Positions 1 through 9,185 are shown, counted from the first letter of the stretch. The stretch is 64,000 nt of DNA from Tenacibaculum dicentrarchi (GCF_964036635.1 NZ_OZ038524.1:2485001-2549000); one strand, 5' to 3'. Program-made: numbers and translations. Notes: generated by a model from the sequence alone, not told the origin.

Positions 1-526
1 GCAATGCAATAGCATTTATATTGTGTGCATGACAGGTGTCTTTTATAATTTCTTCGCCAATTTGTTTTGTGTTTCCGTAAGGAGATTCAGCTGGTTTTGT
101 TGGTGCATTTTCTGTTATAGGTAATTCATCGGCTTGTCCGTAAACGGTGCAAGATGAACTAAAAATGAAATTATCAATTTTTCTGTTTCTAATTTCTTGT
201 AGTAAATAAACTAAACTTCCGATGTTATTTTCGTAATAATCTAACGGATTTTGAACACTTTCACCTACGGCTTTAAAAGCAGCAAAATGAATAATTCCAT
301 CAATAGAATTATTATTGAAAAAATTAGTAACATTTGATTTAATACGTAAATCTAATTGATGAAAATCGGGTTTTACCCCTGTTATTTCTGTAATTTTATC
401 TAAAACAGTTATTTTAGAGTTTGATAAATCATCAATAATAACAACTTCAAAACCTTTGTTTTGTAATTCTACAACTGTATGTGAGCCTATAAAACCTAAG
501 CCACCAGTAACTAATATCTTTTTCAT
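1..526 (-). CDS. galE: UDP-glucose 4-epimerase, partial (3' end outside window)
   Basis: This is the N-terminal part of an extended short-chain dehydrogenase that interconverts UDP-glucose and UDP-galactose in the cytoplasm, feeding surface polysaccharide synthesis. The reverse strand begins MKKILVTGGLGFIGSHTVVE, with the GxxGxxG NAD-binding loop at residues 8-14. Further on come the HFAAFKAVGES stretch, the SSSCTVYG segment with the catalytic Ser region, and the YGNTK motif holding the catalytic Tyr and Lys. The reading frame runs off the left edge, so roughly half the usual 340 residues are visible. A DegT-type aminotransferase lies just upstream on the same strand, but a strong hairpin separates the two. 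The match to GalE is clear; a closely related UDP-sugar epimerase cannot be excluded from this half alone. Confidence 0.93.
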   Translation of the reverse strand, partial: MKKILVTGGLGFIGSHTVVELQNKGFEVVIIDDLSNSKITVLDKITEITGVKPDFHQLDLRIKSNVTNFFNNNSIDGIIHFAAFKAVGESVQNPLDYYENNIGSLVYLLQEIRNRKIDNFIFSSSCTVYGQADELPITENAPTKPAESPYGNTKQIGEEIIKDTCHAHNINAIAL

Positions 527-554
527 ATTTGGTGATTTTTTTAATTAGATTAAC

Positions 555-587
555 AAAAAAAGCTAACATATTAACGTTAGCTTTTTT
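555..587 (-). terminator. Rho-independent terminator after the aminotransferase gene
   Basis: A-rich arm AAAAAAGCTAAC and its complement GTTAGCTTTTTT form a 12-bp stem with a 9-base loop. It lies between the end of the aminotransferase gene and the galE start, so galE is probably transcribed separately or by read-through. Confidence 0.75.
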
Positions 588-602
588 GTTGTAAAATATG
601 TA

Positions 603-1730
603 TTAACCTATAAAATTTAAAATAGTTTTAGTAATAAAAGCTAATTGTTCTTCATCTAATTCGGTGTGCATTGGTAATGAAATTACTTCGTCAATTAGTT
701 GATTGGTAACTTTAAAATCATCTTCATTATAACGCTCGTCTGTATATGCTTTTTGAGCATGTAATGGCACAGGATAATAAATAGCATTAGGAATATTATT
801 GTCTAATAAATGCTGATGTAATTCGTTACGTTTTCCGTTTGTAATTTTTAACGTATATTGATGAAAAACATGCGTAGTAAAATCGCTAATTGTTGGTGTA
901 ATAATATTTGGATTATTAGCAAAAGCATTAGAGTAGTAAGTAGCTGCTTTTCTACGAGCATCACAAAAACCGTCTAATAAAGGTAATTTTATTTGTAAAA
1001 CAGCTGCTTGTAAGCTGTCTAAACGAGAATTTACACCAACAACATCATGGTAATAACGTTTGTACATTCCGTGATTTACAATTCCTCTAATTGTATGAGC
1101 TAAATCATCATCATTAGTAAAAATAGCACCACCATCACCATAACAACCTAAGTTTTTAGAAGGGAAGAAAGAAGTGGTTCCTACATTTCCAATAGTTCCA
1201 GATTTCTTTTTTGTTCCATCAGAAAAAGTATAGTCAGCACCAATTGCTTGAGCATTATCTTCAATAACAAATAAATTATGTTCTTTAGCTACTTGCATTA
1301 CAGCTTCCATATTTGCACACTGACCAAATAAATGAACAGGAACAATAGCTTTTGTTTTTGGGGTGATAGCCTTTTTTAAAGCATCAATATTCATGTTAAA
1401 GGTATCTGCTTCAACATCAACTAAAACAGGTGTTAGCTTTAATAAAGCAATAACTTCAACAGTTGCAGCAAAAGTAAAATCGGCAGTAATAACTTCATCA
1501 CCTTGTTCTAAACCTAAACCCATCATTGCTATTTGCAAAGCATCGGTTCCGTTAGCACATGGAATTACGTGTTTTACGTCTAAATATTTTTCTAAATCGC
1601 TTCCGAATCCTTTAACCTCAGGACCTCCAATATAATAGGCAGTGTCTAAAACACTCTCAAAAGCTTTATTTACTTGTGGTTTTATTTTTGCATATTGACC
1701 TTGTAGGTCAACCATTTGAATTTTTTTCAT
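603..1730 (-). CDS. DegT/DnrJ/EryC1/StrS-family PLP-dependent sugar aminotransferase
   Basis: This is a fold-type I aminotransferase of the family that aminates nucleotide-linked keto-sugars for surface polysaccharides, normally using glutamate as donor. The 375-residue length is typical. The internal aldimine lysine is K192 in FFPSKNLGCYGDGGAI, D158 in IEDNAQAIGA would hold the pyridine nitrogen, and the ANGTDALQ segment near residue 60 is the phosphate-binding region. The galE gene follows downstream, which fits a role in nucleotide-sugar metabolism, but the exact sugar cannot be read from the sequence. A TANNTTTG promoter box lies about 25 bases upstream of the ATG. Confidence 0.9.
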   Translation of the reverse strand: MKKIQMVDLQGQYAKIKPQVNKAFESVLDTAYYIGGPEVKGFGSDLEKYLDVKHVIPCANGTDALQIAMMGLGLEQGDEVITADFTFAATVEVIALLKLTPVLVDVEADTFNMNIDALKKAITPKTKAIVPVHLFGQCANMEAVMQVAKEHNLFVIEDNAQAIGADYTFSDGTKKKSGTIGNVGTTSFFPSKNLGCYGDGGAIFTNDDDLAHTIRGIVNHGMYKRYYHDVVGVNSRLDSLQAAVLQIKLPLLDGFCDARRKAATYYSNAFANNPNIITPTISDFTTHVFHQYTLKITNGKRNELHQHLLDNNIPNAIYYPVPLHAQKAYTDERYNEDDFKVTNQLIDEVISLPMHTELDEEQLAFITKTILNFIG

Positions 1731-1754
1731 CTAAGAAATCGATTTATTGAGTTT

Positions 1755-1762
1755 CAAAAATA
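1755..1762 (-). promoter_or_regulatory. Bacteroidota -7 promoter box (TATTTTTG) for the aminotransferase gene
   Basis: The minus strand reads TATTTTTG, matching TANNTTTG, 25 bases upstream of the start codon. I see no good TTG at the -33 position, so this is a one-element call. Confidence 0.5.
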
Positions 1763-1941
1763 CGAATTAAATTTCTGTTATCTTTAATGAAATAAACTCG
1801 TGAGTAAATATTAATTTTAGTAAGTAACATTATTTATGTTTCTTAAAAAATAATAGAAGAAATAAAAATTATTTAGATATTTAAAACTAAAATTATTTAA
1901 TTTTGAGATTCCTTTATGTTTTAAACTGTGAAAATTTTCAA

Positions 1942-2400
1942 ATGAAATTAGATACAATTGATAAAAAGCTTTTAGTATTACTCCAAAAAGATAGCAAACA
2001 AACTACCAAACAGTTGTCTTTACATTTAGGATTATCAGTAACGGCAGTTTATGAACGAATTAAAAAATTAGAAAGAGAAGGCGTAATAACTCAGTATGTT
2101 GCATTACTAAATAAAAATAAAATTGAAAAGAATTTTTTAGTTTTTTGTCATATCAAGTTAGAGAAACATACCAAAGAATATATTGTAATTTTTGAGCGAG
2201 AAATTAGTAAATTACAAGAAGTAACAGAGTGTTTTCATGTAAGTGGTGATTATGATTATATTCTTAAAATTTACCTGAAAGACATGGATGAATATCGTAA
2301 ATTTATGGTACATAAATTAACAACTTTAAAGCATATTGGTAGTACTCATAGTACTTTTACTATTGGACAGGTTAAAAATTCAAATACTATTGTTTTATAA
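1942..2400 (+). CDS. Lrp/AsnC-family transcriptional regulator
   Basis: This is a 152-residue feast/famine regulator. Residues 1-60 form the winged-helix DNA-binding domain (KLDTIDKKLLVLLQKDSKQ, then the helix-turn-helix around TTKQLSLHLGLSVTAVYERIK), and the rest is the RAM/AsnC ligand-binding domain with a V-T-E-C-F-H-V-S-G-D-Y-D-Y core near residue 95-110. I chose the ATG at 1942 because the family starts with a residue just before LDxIDxKLL; an upstream TTG in frame would add 13 residues with no family counterpart. Lrp-type proteins bind DNA as dimers or octamers and respond to amino acids. The neighbour on the opposite strand is an NhaC antiporter, ending toward it, so no regulatory link is implied by position. 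Confidence 0.9.
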   Translation: MKLDTIDKKLLVLLQKDSKQTTKQLSLHLGLSVTAVYERIKKLEREGVITQYVALLNKNKIEKNFLVFCHIKLEKHTKEYIVIFEREISKLQEVTECFHVSGDYDYILKIYLKDMDEYRKFMVHKLTTLKHIGSTHSTFTIGQVKNSNTIVL

Positions 2401-2422
2401 TATTTTTATTGATATCACTAAA

Positions 2423-2449
2423 AAAGCCTCACTTTTAAAATAAGGCTTT
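2423..2449. terminator. Shared terminator hairpin between convergent lrp-type gene and nhaC
   Basis: AAAGCCT and AGGCTTT form a 7-bp stem with a 13-base loop, with A/T runs on both sides, lying between two convergent genes. Confidence 0.55.
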
Positions 2450-2468
2450 GTTGTGTTGATAATTTATG

Positions 2469-3974
2469 TTATTTTTTAATATTTTCTTTTGATGGTTTCG
2501 CTAGTTCTCTAATTTTTATTCTGAAGGCTGCAAATAATAAGGTCATAAATGGGCTTAACCAGTTAAACATAGCAAAGAAAGCATAATCAATTACAGGAAC
2601 ACCTAACACACCTGAATGATATGCTCCACAAGTATTCCAAGGTATTAAAACAGAAGTTACTGTTCCTGAATCTTCTAAAGTTCTACTCAAATTTTCAGGA
2701 GCTAGCCCTTTATCTCGATAGGCTTTTGCATACATTTTACCTGGTACTACAATAGCTAAATATTGGTCTGAAGCTGTAAAATTTAAACCGATACAAGTTG
2801 CAACTGTACTGGCAAATAACCCAAAAACAGAATCAAATAAACCAAGCATAAAGCTACTTATTCTTGCCAATGCTCCAATGGCATCCATAATACCACCAAA
2901 AACCATCGCTAATAAAATTAACCAAACAGTTCCTAGCATTTTTTTCATCCCGCCTGCGGTAAATAAATCTTTTAAAACCTCATTATCAGTAGCCACTGAA
3001 GTTTCTACAGTAATTGCCTGCATTACGCCTTTATATGCCGATTTAAAATCTAAACTTTTTACCCCTGCAATTTGTGCCACTACCTCAGGTTGAAATATTA
3101 ATGAAAAAACTCCGCCTAAAAGTGTTCCTGCTAATAAAGCAATTAAAGGAGGTGTTTTCTTGATGATTAAAACAATAACAAATACTGGCACTAAGAATAG
3201 TAATGGTGTAATATTAAAGGCTTTATCAATATCGGTAAGAATTCCTTGTGTATTGGCTTCGCCTGTTGCTGTTTGTGTAAATCCTAAAATAATAAAAAAG
3301 ATCATTGTTACCATAAAAGTAGGAATGGTAGTATAGGTCATATAGCGAATATGAGTAAACAAATCGGTTCCTGCCATTGCGGGAGCTAAATTTGTAGTAT
3401 CGGACATTGGCGACATTTTATCACCAAAATAAGCACCCGATAAAACAGCTCCTGCGGTCATTCCTAATGAAATTCCTAAAGCTTCTCCAATACCTATTAA
3501 AGCGATACCAACTGTTGCTGATGTTGTCCAAGAACTACCTGTTGCTATTGATATTACGGCACTAATAATTAAACATGCTACTAAAAATATGGTAGGATTT
3601 AAAATTTGTAATCCGTAGTAAATCATGGAAGGAATTATTCCGCTAATGAGCCAAGTTCCTGCTAATGACCCCACCATCAACAAAATTAAAATAGCTCCTG
3701 CGGTTGATTTGATATTTTCAGCAACCTCATCCATCATTCTTTTGTAAGAAACCTTGTTTCTAAAACCTACAATTGCAGCTACTGCACCACCTAACAATAA
3801 AATAAATTGATTACTTCCGCCCAAAGCGTCATCTCCATAAATAAAAACATTATACGCCAACATTGCTATTAAAGCAAATACAGGAATTAAAGCTTCCCAG
3901 ATATTTAACTCTTTATTTTCAATAATTTTTTGGTCTCCTGTTTTAATCTCAGAGATGTTTTTACCGTCTTGCAT
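2469..3974 (-). CDS. nhaC: NhaC-family Na+/H+ antiporter
   Basis: This 501-residue inner-membrane protein exchanges protons for sodium, and belongs to the NhaC branch of the ion transporter superfamily. About 11-12 hydrophobic segments are visible from residue 28 on. The family landmarks SGAYFGDKMSPMSDTTNLAP (about residues 179-200) and the C-terminal LIPWNTCGAYHSGVLGVP (about 445-462) are both intact, and the first of these is the conserved transport-site region. The N-terminal 25 residues are polar, cytoplasmic. It is a single-gene unit with its own terminator. The substrate is inferred from the family; malate/lactate exchange (MleN-type) is the main alternative in this family. Confidence 0.9.
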   Translation of the reverse strand: MQDGKNISEIKTGDQKIIENKELNIWEALIPVFALIAMLAYNVFIYGDDALGGSNQFILLLGGAVAAIVGFRNKVSYKRMMDEVAENIKSTAGAILILLMVGSLAGTWLISGIIPSMIYYGLQILNPTIFLVACLIISAVISIATGSSWTTSATVGIALIGIGEALGISLGMTAGAVLSGAYFGDKMSPMSDTTNLAPAMAGTDLFTHIRYMTYTTIPTFMVTMIFFIILGFTQTATGEANTQGILTDIDKAFNITPLLFLVPVFVIVLIIKKTPPLIALLAGTLLGGVFSLIFQPEVVAQIAGVKSLDFKSAYKGVMQAITVETSVATDNEVLKDLFTAGGMKKMLGTVWLILLAMVFGGIMDAIGALARISSFMLGLFDSVFGLFASTVATCIGLNFTASDQYLAIVVPGKMYAKAYRDKGLAPENLSRTLEDSGTVTSVLIPWNTCGAYHSGVLGVPVIDYAFFAMFNWLSPFMTLLFAAFRIKIRELAKPSKENIKK

Positions 3975-4157
3975 TTATAGTTTTTTTAGATATGTAATGT
4001 TACGATATTACTAAGAAGTACGCAAATAGAATCAGTTTCTAACATAATTAATAGTTAAATTACACTAATTTAATTAATTTGATTAATTTTTCTAGAAGAT
4101 TATCGAATAAAACCAGTTCGATTATCTTCATAAAATTACTAAAAAGACGTTATTTTA

Positions 4158-6122
4158 TTAAATAAACCAGTTCCAAACAACTCCAAAACGAATTGTAAAA
4201 TCTCGATATGGAGTATTTGGTGCCGATAAATAATTTTTATCTAACACAAAAGAACTGATGTTGTCAGCCTTAAAATAAATACGAGTTCGACGCACTCTTC
4301 CATTGAAAAATAAATCAACTGTTGGATACCCTATTTCGGTATTATCTTGCAAAGTAAATTCAGCCAATAACGGATTATAAGCATTCATTTTATACTTAGA
4401 AAAGTATTTAAACGTTGCGCCTATTTGTACAAATAAAGGTTTTCCCTTAAACCAATTATCGGAATAATAAAAGGTGTTTCGTGTTACCAATTCGGGCACT
4501 CTAAAAACCTGGTTTCCGCTGGCAACTTTTTGATACATCAGTGTGTTATCTAAGGCAAATTTCCCTAGCGTAAATTCTTTGGAAACTTTTGCTTTTAAAT
4601 AATTAATATTTCCTGAAAATTGTTTTGGCAAATTATTTTGATCAAAATAGGTGTAGTTGTCAATATTAGTAATATCTAAAGAAGTACTTATCCATTTTGA
4701 AGATAAAACCCCACCAATTGTTCTTGTACCTACGGATGTAAAATTATGTTCCCAATTATAATCGTTATAGCTACTTTGATGTAGTAAAAAATTAAAATTT
4801 GGGCGTTTATTGCTAATTTCTAAATGTGCTTTTACTGTTAATACACTATCTTTTTTGTAAAAAGCTTCGGCTTTTAAGTTGTTCCCTGAAAGCCTAGCAT
4901 TGCCTGGTGTTATATTTGCAAGGGCGTTTACATGAAAGTTTTTAATTTTTCCATTCCAACTTGCACCAAAAGAAACCGCTTTTCCTATTAATTTATTTTT
5001 AGTGATGCCTACCACATTATTTTGCAAGTTATCGTAGCCATATTCATAGGTTGTATAACCTGTTTTCACACTGAATTTCCCTAAAATATATTTTGAATTA
5101 AAATCTAAAAAAACCGAATTATTATAACGTAAATAAGAGGTTTTATCATTAATATTATTTGCTAAAATTGTTTTTCCAAAAACAAGAGGCGTTGCTGTTC
5201 CTTGCTCAAAAGTATAATGTTTTGAACTTCTAGTAAATGAATGTCCTATTTTTAAATTTGAAAAATCTTTTTGATGTAAACTATCTTTAGAGGCTAGTAA
5301 TTTAAAAGTCTGTTCAAAATATAAGCGTTTTGCATCTAATTTATTTTGAGCATCGATTAATTTGGTATCTAACCTACCTCTATCTTTACTAAAATTAGGA
5401 TCATCATTAAAAAAAGCAGCTAATGAATCGTCTGTTAAACCGCCGTTTTCTTGGTTTAAAATATCTTGATTTACCGCATGACCTCGCATCGCATACTGCT
5501 GTTTTGGGCTTTCATAGCTAAAACTAACCCTAAAATTACCCGAACTCACCAACGAACGCCTATAAGCACCTAATGAACGAAGTCCTTTATAAGCTATTCC
5601 TACATTAAATCGTTTTGAAAAATTGCTTGTAAATAAAATATCTAACACCTGCCCTTGCTGCAAACCTGTTTTGTACATAGCCTCTGTAGTGGGTGTTGGT
5701 ACATGATAATAATTTACATCTTCCTTTTCAAAAAAATTAAATTGTTTGGCGCGAAAACCAATGTCAGGAAATGATGAAATATCTGTAAAATTATAGCCTA
5801 AATTGGTAAACGTTTGCCCCTGATTATGAAAACCTAATAACTCAAAATTATCTTTTCTTAAAAAATTGAATTTATAATGTTTTTGAATGGTTAAAGTGGT
5901 GTCAACAATGGTGGTATCGTTTTTAAATGATATAATTTTATAATCGGTATATTTAGTTTTCCCACTAAGTTTTACGTTAATTTCAGTATCAGAAATTGAA
6001 TCTAAGTTTTGATTCAAACCACCGCCATTAAAATTAGCCATCCCACCATCTAACTGCCTTATTTGAGCATAAAACAACTGAACACTTAGCAAACAAAAAA
6101 ACACTACAAAAAATCTCTTCAT
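4158..6122 (-). CDS. Putative outer-membrane beta-barrel porin
   Basis: A 654-residue secreted protein starting MKRFFVVFFCLLSVQLFYAQ, a clear signal peptide with cleavage after the AQ region. The mature protein is dominated by alternating-hydrophobicity strands rich in Tyr, Phe and Asn, ending in GVVWNWFI with a terminal aromatic-containing strand typical of outer-membrane barrels. It matches the 'putative porin' family common in Flavobacteriia; the solute is unknown. An in-frame start 24 codons upstream would overlap the divergent rnhB start, so I use the ATG at 6122, which begins the signal peptide. A promoter box only five bases before this ATG suggests a very short or absent 5' leader. 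Confidence 0.8.
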   Translation of the reverse strand: MKRFFVVFFCLLSVQLFYAQIRQLDGGMANFNGGGLNQNLDSISDTEINVKLSGKTKYTDYKIISFKNDTTIVDTTLTIQKHYKFNFLRKDNFELLGFHNQGQTFTNLGYNFTDISSFPDIGFRAKQFNFFEKEDVNYYHVPTPTTEAMYKTGLQQGQVLDILFTSNFSKRFNVGIAYKGLRSLGAYRRSLVSSGNFRVSFSYESPKQQYAMRGHAVNQDILNQENGGLTDDSLAAFFNDDPNFSKDRGRLDTKLIDAQNKLDAKRLYFEQTFKLLASKDSLHQKDFSNLKIGHSFTRSSKHYTFEQGTATPLVFGKTILANNINDKTSYLRYNNSVFLDFNSKYILGKFSVKTGYTTYEYGYDNLQNNVVGITKNKLIGKAVSFGASWNGKIKNFHVNALANITPGNARLSGNNLKAEAFYKKDSVLTVKAHLEISNKRPNFNFLLHQSSYNDYNWEHNFTSVGTRTIGGVLSSKWISTSLDITNIDNYTYFDQNNLPKQFSGNINYLKAKVSKEFTLGKFALDNTLMYQKVASGNQVFRVPELVTRNTFYYSDNWFKGKPLFVQIGATFKYFSKYKMNAYNPLLAEFTLQDNTEIGYPTVDLFFNGRVRRTRIYFKADNISSFVLDKNYLSAPNTPYRDFTIRFGVVWNWFI

Positions 6123-6127
6123 AACTA

Positions 6128-6135
6128 CAAAAGTA
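6128..6135 (-). promoter_or_regulatory. -7 promoter box (TACTTTTG) immediately before the porin start
   Basis: The minus strand carries TACTTTTG, fitting TANNTTTG, with only five bases between it and the ATG at 6122. If used, transcription would start at or within a few bases of the start codon. Confidence 0.4.
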
Positions 6136-6192
6136 AAATAATTAAACGACAAAAATTGTGAATATTTTCTTTGAAAACTGTTAATTTGTAGC

Positions 6193-6792
6193 ATGCTAAA
6201 ATTAAATTATAGTCAATACAAATTAGAAACAGGAACGGATGAAGCTGGTAGAGGTTGCTTAAGTGGGCCTGTGGTATCTGCTGCCGTTATTTTACCTGAA
6301 AATTTTAAACATGATTTGTTGAATGATTCCAAACAACTTTCAGAAAAAAAACGCCAAGAATTACGCCCATATATTGAAAAACATGCCTTAGCGTATGGTG
6401 TTGCTTTTATCAGTCATCAAGAAGTTGATGAAATAAATGTTTTACAAGCCTCTATAACGGGTATGCATCGTGCTATTTCAAAACTTTCTATACAACCCGA
6501 ATTTATTATTGTTGATGGAAATAAATTCAATCCTTATAAAGATATTCCGTATGAAACAATTGTAAAAGGTGATGCCAAATTTATGAGTATTGCTGCGGCA
6601 TCTGTTTTAGCAAAAACATATCGAGATGAATATATGGAGAAAATCCATAAAGAATATCCGCAATACAACTGGAAAAAAAACAAAGGATATCCTACAAAAG
6701 AACACAGAAATGCTATTCGTGAGTTTGGTATTACACCATATCATAGGAAGACTTTTAAATTACTTCCCGAACAACTTAAATTAAAGCTTTAG
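6193..6792 (+). CDS. rnhB: Ribonuclease HII
   Basis: This cytoplasmic nuclease cleaves the RNA strand of RNA-DNA hybrids and removes single ribonucleotides misincorporated in DNA. The 199 residues include the N-terminal [14 protein letters not shown] motif with catalytic D16 and E17, the IIVDGN motif with D108, and D126 in [13 protein letters not shown]. Length and motif order are normal. It is divergent from the porin gene, with 70 bases between the chosen starts, and is followed 33 bases later by a nucleoid-associated protein gene on the same strand, so the two may be co-transcribed. The window also has a type I RNase H at 37.2 kb. Confidence 0.97.
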   Translation: MLKLNYSQYKLETGTDEAGRGCLSGPVVSAAVILPENFKHDLLNDSKQLSEKKRQELRPYIEKHALAYGVAFISHQEVDEINVLQASITGMHRAISKLSIQPEFIIVDGNKFNPYKDIPYETIVKGDAKFMSIAAASVLAKTYRDEYMEKIHKEYPQYNWKKNKGYPTKEHRNAIREFGITPYHRKTFKLLPEQLKLKL

Positions 6793-6825
6793 TTTCTTTA
6801 TTTTTGTCATCCAATAACTTAGAAG

Positions 6826-7875
6826 ATGATTAAAAGAACACGTGCAGAAATTAGCAAATGTATTATTCATAAAGTTGCTAATAAGTATAATAGCGGTCAA
6901 AATGCTTTTTCAGAAAGTTTAGTTCGTTTTGATGAAGAAAGTTACGAATTACTGATGCCTTTTTTATTAAAAAACTTTGGAACAGTTACACAAAGTTATC
7001 GTTTTAAGCATCATGCTGATGTTCGTTTAAACGAAATTAACAAATATACTTCTGATATTTTTGACAATAATGAAACGTTTATTGAACATTCAAAAAATAT
7101 TGTAAATCATTTATATGAGCAATCAAATTCTGCAAATATAAAAACCGGTGATGTACTTGTTGTTTATTTTGAAAACATCGAATATAAAGATATTCTTACA
7201 GATGCTGTTGGTGTTTTTAAAATTGAAAGTAAAGTAGATTTTTTACAAACTTATTTAGATGATGATAGTTTTGATGTAGTAGTTCAAAAAGGAATTTCAA
7301 CTAAAAAATTAGATAAAGGTTGTTTAATTGTAAATTCTACCGATGCAGAAGGAACTGTAATTTTATCTGTTGATAATAATAATTATGATGCCCAATATTG
7401 GATTAAAAACTTCTTAAACGCAAAATTTGCAGATGATAGAAACTTACATACTCAAAATTATTTAGAGATGTGTAAAGATTTTTCTGAAGAAATCATCAAA
7501 CCTGAATTTGGTAAACAAGAACAAAGTAATTTCTTAGCCAGCACCGTTGATTATTTCAAAGAAAATGAAGATGTAGACTATCATAAATTTAAAGAAGAAG
7601 TTTTTGAAGATGATAAACATCAAGGAATGTTTGAAGACTACAAAAAACATTTTGAAAAGTTAAATGATGTTTTAATTCGTAATAATTTTGAAGTTTCTGA
7701 TGTTGTTTTAAAGAAAGAAAAAAGCAAATTTAAAACTGAAATTAAATTAGATACCAATATTCAAATTAAAATTGATATTGATGCTCCTGATGCTTCTTCA
7801 GATTACTTAGAACAAGGTTATGATGAAGATAAAAAAATGAAATACTACAAAGTTTTTTACAATACTGAAAAATAA
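6826..7875 (+). CDS. Nucleoid-associated protein (YejK/NdpA family)
   Basis: A 349-residue protein of the NdpA/YejK type, known in gammaproteobacteria as a nucleoid-associated protein of uncertain function. The N-terminal half shows the family pattern of short beta strands and helices (for example the GDVLVVYFENIEYKD region near residue 110). The C-terminal part, from about residue 230, is highly charged and rich in Lys, Glu and Asp. It has no signal peptide or membrane segment and should be cytoplasmic. It follows rnhB closely on the same strand. The family assignment rests on overall pattern and on how often this gene occurs in flavobacteria; there is no catalytic motif to confirm it. Confidence 0.75.
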   Translation: MIKRTRAEISKCIIHKVANKYNSGQNAFSESLVRFDEESYELLMPFLLKNFGTVTQSYRFKHHADVRLNEINKYTSDIFDNNETFIEHSKNIVNHLYEQSNSANIKTGDVLVVYFENIEYKDILTDAVGVFKIESKVDFLQTYLDDDSFDVVVQKGISTKKLDKGCLIVNSTDAEGTVILSVDNNNYDAQYWIKNFLNAKFADDRNLHTQNYLEMCKDFSEEIIKPEFGKQEQSNFLASTVDYFKENEDVDYHKFKEEVFEDDKHQGMFEDYKKHFEKLNDVLIRNNFEVSDVVLKKEKSKFKTEIKLDTNIQIKIDIDAPDASSDYLEQGYDEDKKMKYYKVFYNTEK

Positions 7876-7897
7876 AAAAACACAGAAAAATAAAGAA

Positions 7898-7990
7898 TCG
7901 CATCCGTCAACCTGAATTTAGTTCAGGTTCGCATTCTGATTTGCCGTAGTTTTCCTGTTGATGCGATGCTGAAATAAATTCAGCATGACG
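7898..7990. repeat. REP-like intergenic hairpin element (copy 1)
   Basis: Nested inverted repeats follow the end of the nucleoid-associated protein gene. TCGCATC (7898-7904) pairs with GATGCGA (7960-7966), CCTGAA pairs with TTCAGG inside it, and ATGCTGAA/TTCAGCAT forms a second hairpin at 7967-7986 followed by TGACG. The sequence GAAATAAATTCAG reappears at 38.84 kb. This looks like the GTCA-CTGAA type short palindrome that I recall as scattered through flavobacterial genomes. Confidence 0.6.
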
Positions 7991-8023
7991 TTTATCTGTC
8001 TTGAAAAACACTTTATTTTAAAC

Positions 8024-8057
8024 AAAAAAGCTGAAGTTTTAAAACTTCAGCTTTTTT
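8024..8057. terminator. Bidirectional terminator, perfect 34-base palindrome
   Basis: A6-GCTGAAG-T4 is followed directly by its exact complement, giving a 17-bp stem flanked by A and T runs. It sits between the convergent nucleoid-associated and PhnA-like genes and can serve both. Confidence 0.85.
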
Positions 8058-8074
8058 GTTTTTTTTATAAAAAA

Positions 8075-8665
8075 TTACTCTTTTTCAGACATTTTCTTCA
8101 CATAATCAGTAATAATTACAATTTGAGTAGGTCCTACCTTACCTTCAATATAATTAGCATTTTCATGGTCTAAAGAAATTCTTCGAACAGCTGTTCCTTG
8201 TTTAGCTACCATGCTAGAACCTTTTACTTTTAAATCTTTAATTAATACAACAGAATCACCTGCCTGTAAAATAGCACCATTTGCATCTCTGTGAATAATT
8301 TTTTCACTTTCATCTAAATGGTCTCCACTTTCTTTAGCAAAACGTAAATCATCATCTTCTAAATATAACATATCAAGTAAATCTTGAGGCCAACCTTCGT
8401 TACGAAGTCTTGATAACATTCTCCAAGCAACAACTTTTACAGCTCTATACTCACTCCACATACTATCATTTAAACAACGCCAATGATTAGGTGCTGTTTT
8501 TTCAGCATCTTCAATTTGTTCAATACAAGTATTACATGCTAATAAACTTCCATCTACACCACCAGTTTGCATTGGTTTTACTTCATAAATTGATAAATTT
8601 TCTTTTGAAGCACATAATTCACATTGCTTTCCACTTCTATCTTCTAAGTCTTGTAATAACCCCAT
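8075..8665 (-). CDS. PhnA-like zinc-ribbon protein
   Basis: A 196-residue cytoplasmic protein of the PhnA/YjdM family. The name comes from the alkylphosphonate locus of E. coli, but a role in phosphonate use is not established for this family. The N-terminus carries a zinc-ribbon type motif, CELC at residues 15-18 and CNTC at about 44-47, flanking a conserved KPMQTGGVDGS stretch. The C-terminal domain (about residues 128-190, DANGAILQAGDSVVLIKDLK onward) is the small beta-barrel PhnA domain. The middle region of about 80 residues is an addition over the short E. coli protein and is usual in Bacteroidota as far as I recall. No operon partner. Confidence 0.85.
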   Translation of the reverse strand: MGLLQDLEDRSGKQCELCASKENLSIYEVKPMQTGGVDGSLLACNTCIEQIEDAEKTAPNHWRCLNDSMWSEYRAVKVVAWRMLSRLRNEGWPQDLLDMLYLEDDDLRFAKESGDHLDESEKIIHRDANGAILQAGDSVVLIKDLKVKGSSMVAKQGTAVRRISLDHENANYIEGKVGPTQIVIITDYVKKMSEKE

Positions 8666-9066
8666 CTTTTTTACTATAAATTATAAGTTGTAAAAATACA
8701 TTATTATTTTATCAGAAATAAATCTAAAATGGATTTAAAATCAGTTAGATATAAATTATTTGAAGCAATTTCCCGCTTTCCGCACTCGCTTTTTTTGTTT
8801 TTTTAAAAAGAAAAACAAAAAAGAGCTCAAACAATTGCTGCAATCGGGGCTAGGAATTTGTGCTAATTTCATAGTAGTACATCATCAAAATAAAATTATA
8901 AATAGCTTATCAAATAATAATAAATAAAGTATTATAATTAACTTTTAAAGCCAAATAAGTACATAATAAACCAAAAATTTGTTCCAAATCATCCATTTTA
9001 CATGATTTCGGACTCTCTATTTGAGTTATACCAATATATTGCCATTAAGAAATCCCCCGAAATAAA
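8666..9066. other. Gene-free stretch between the PhnA-like gene and rimM
   Basis: Apart from the repeat copy at 8761-8863, I see no open frame with coding character, no tRNA and no clear promoter here. The 8880-9060 part is featureless AT-rich sequence ending in the rimM terminator. Confidence 0.5.
8761..8863 (+). repeat. Interspersed intergenic repeat, copy A (about 100 bases)
   Basis: First of three copies. It begins GAAGCAATTTCCCGC, has GCACTCGC, then a T-run and an A-run that can pair as a hairpin, then GAGCTCAAACAA and ends ATCGGGGCTAGGAATTTG. CCCG near the start can pair with CGGG near the end. The copies at 27.4 and 39.0 kb keep both ends almost identical while the central T/A hairpin varies in length. 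Confidence 0.85.
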
Positions 9067-9096
9067 AAAACCTTGACAATTAATCGTCAAGGTTTT
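9067..9096 (-). terminator. Terminator downstream of rimM
   Basis: AAAACCTTGAC and GTCAAGGTTTT form an 11-bp stem with an 8-base loop, 90 bases past the rimM stop on the same strand. Confidence 0.75.
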
Positions 9097-9185
9097 ACTT
9101 TTTAAAAACTACAGTAAACTATAACTAATTAAAATCTACTGAATTATATTCTAATAACTCATAAAAAAGTAATATCACTTTATTT

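Noticed and set aside
1903..1941. TTG start for the Lrp-family regulator
   Set aside because: It adds 13 residues not found in the family; the ATG at 1942 gives the standard N-terminus.
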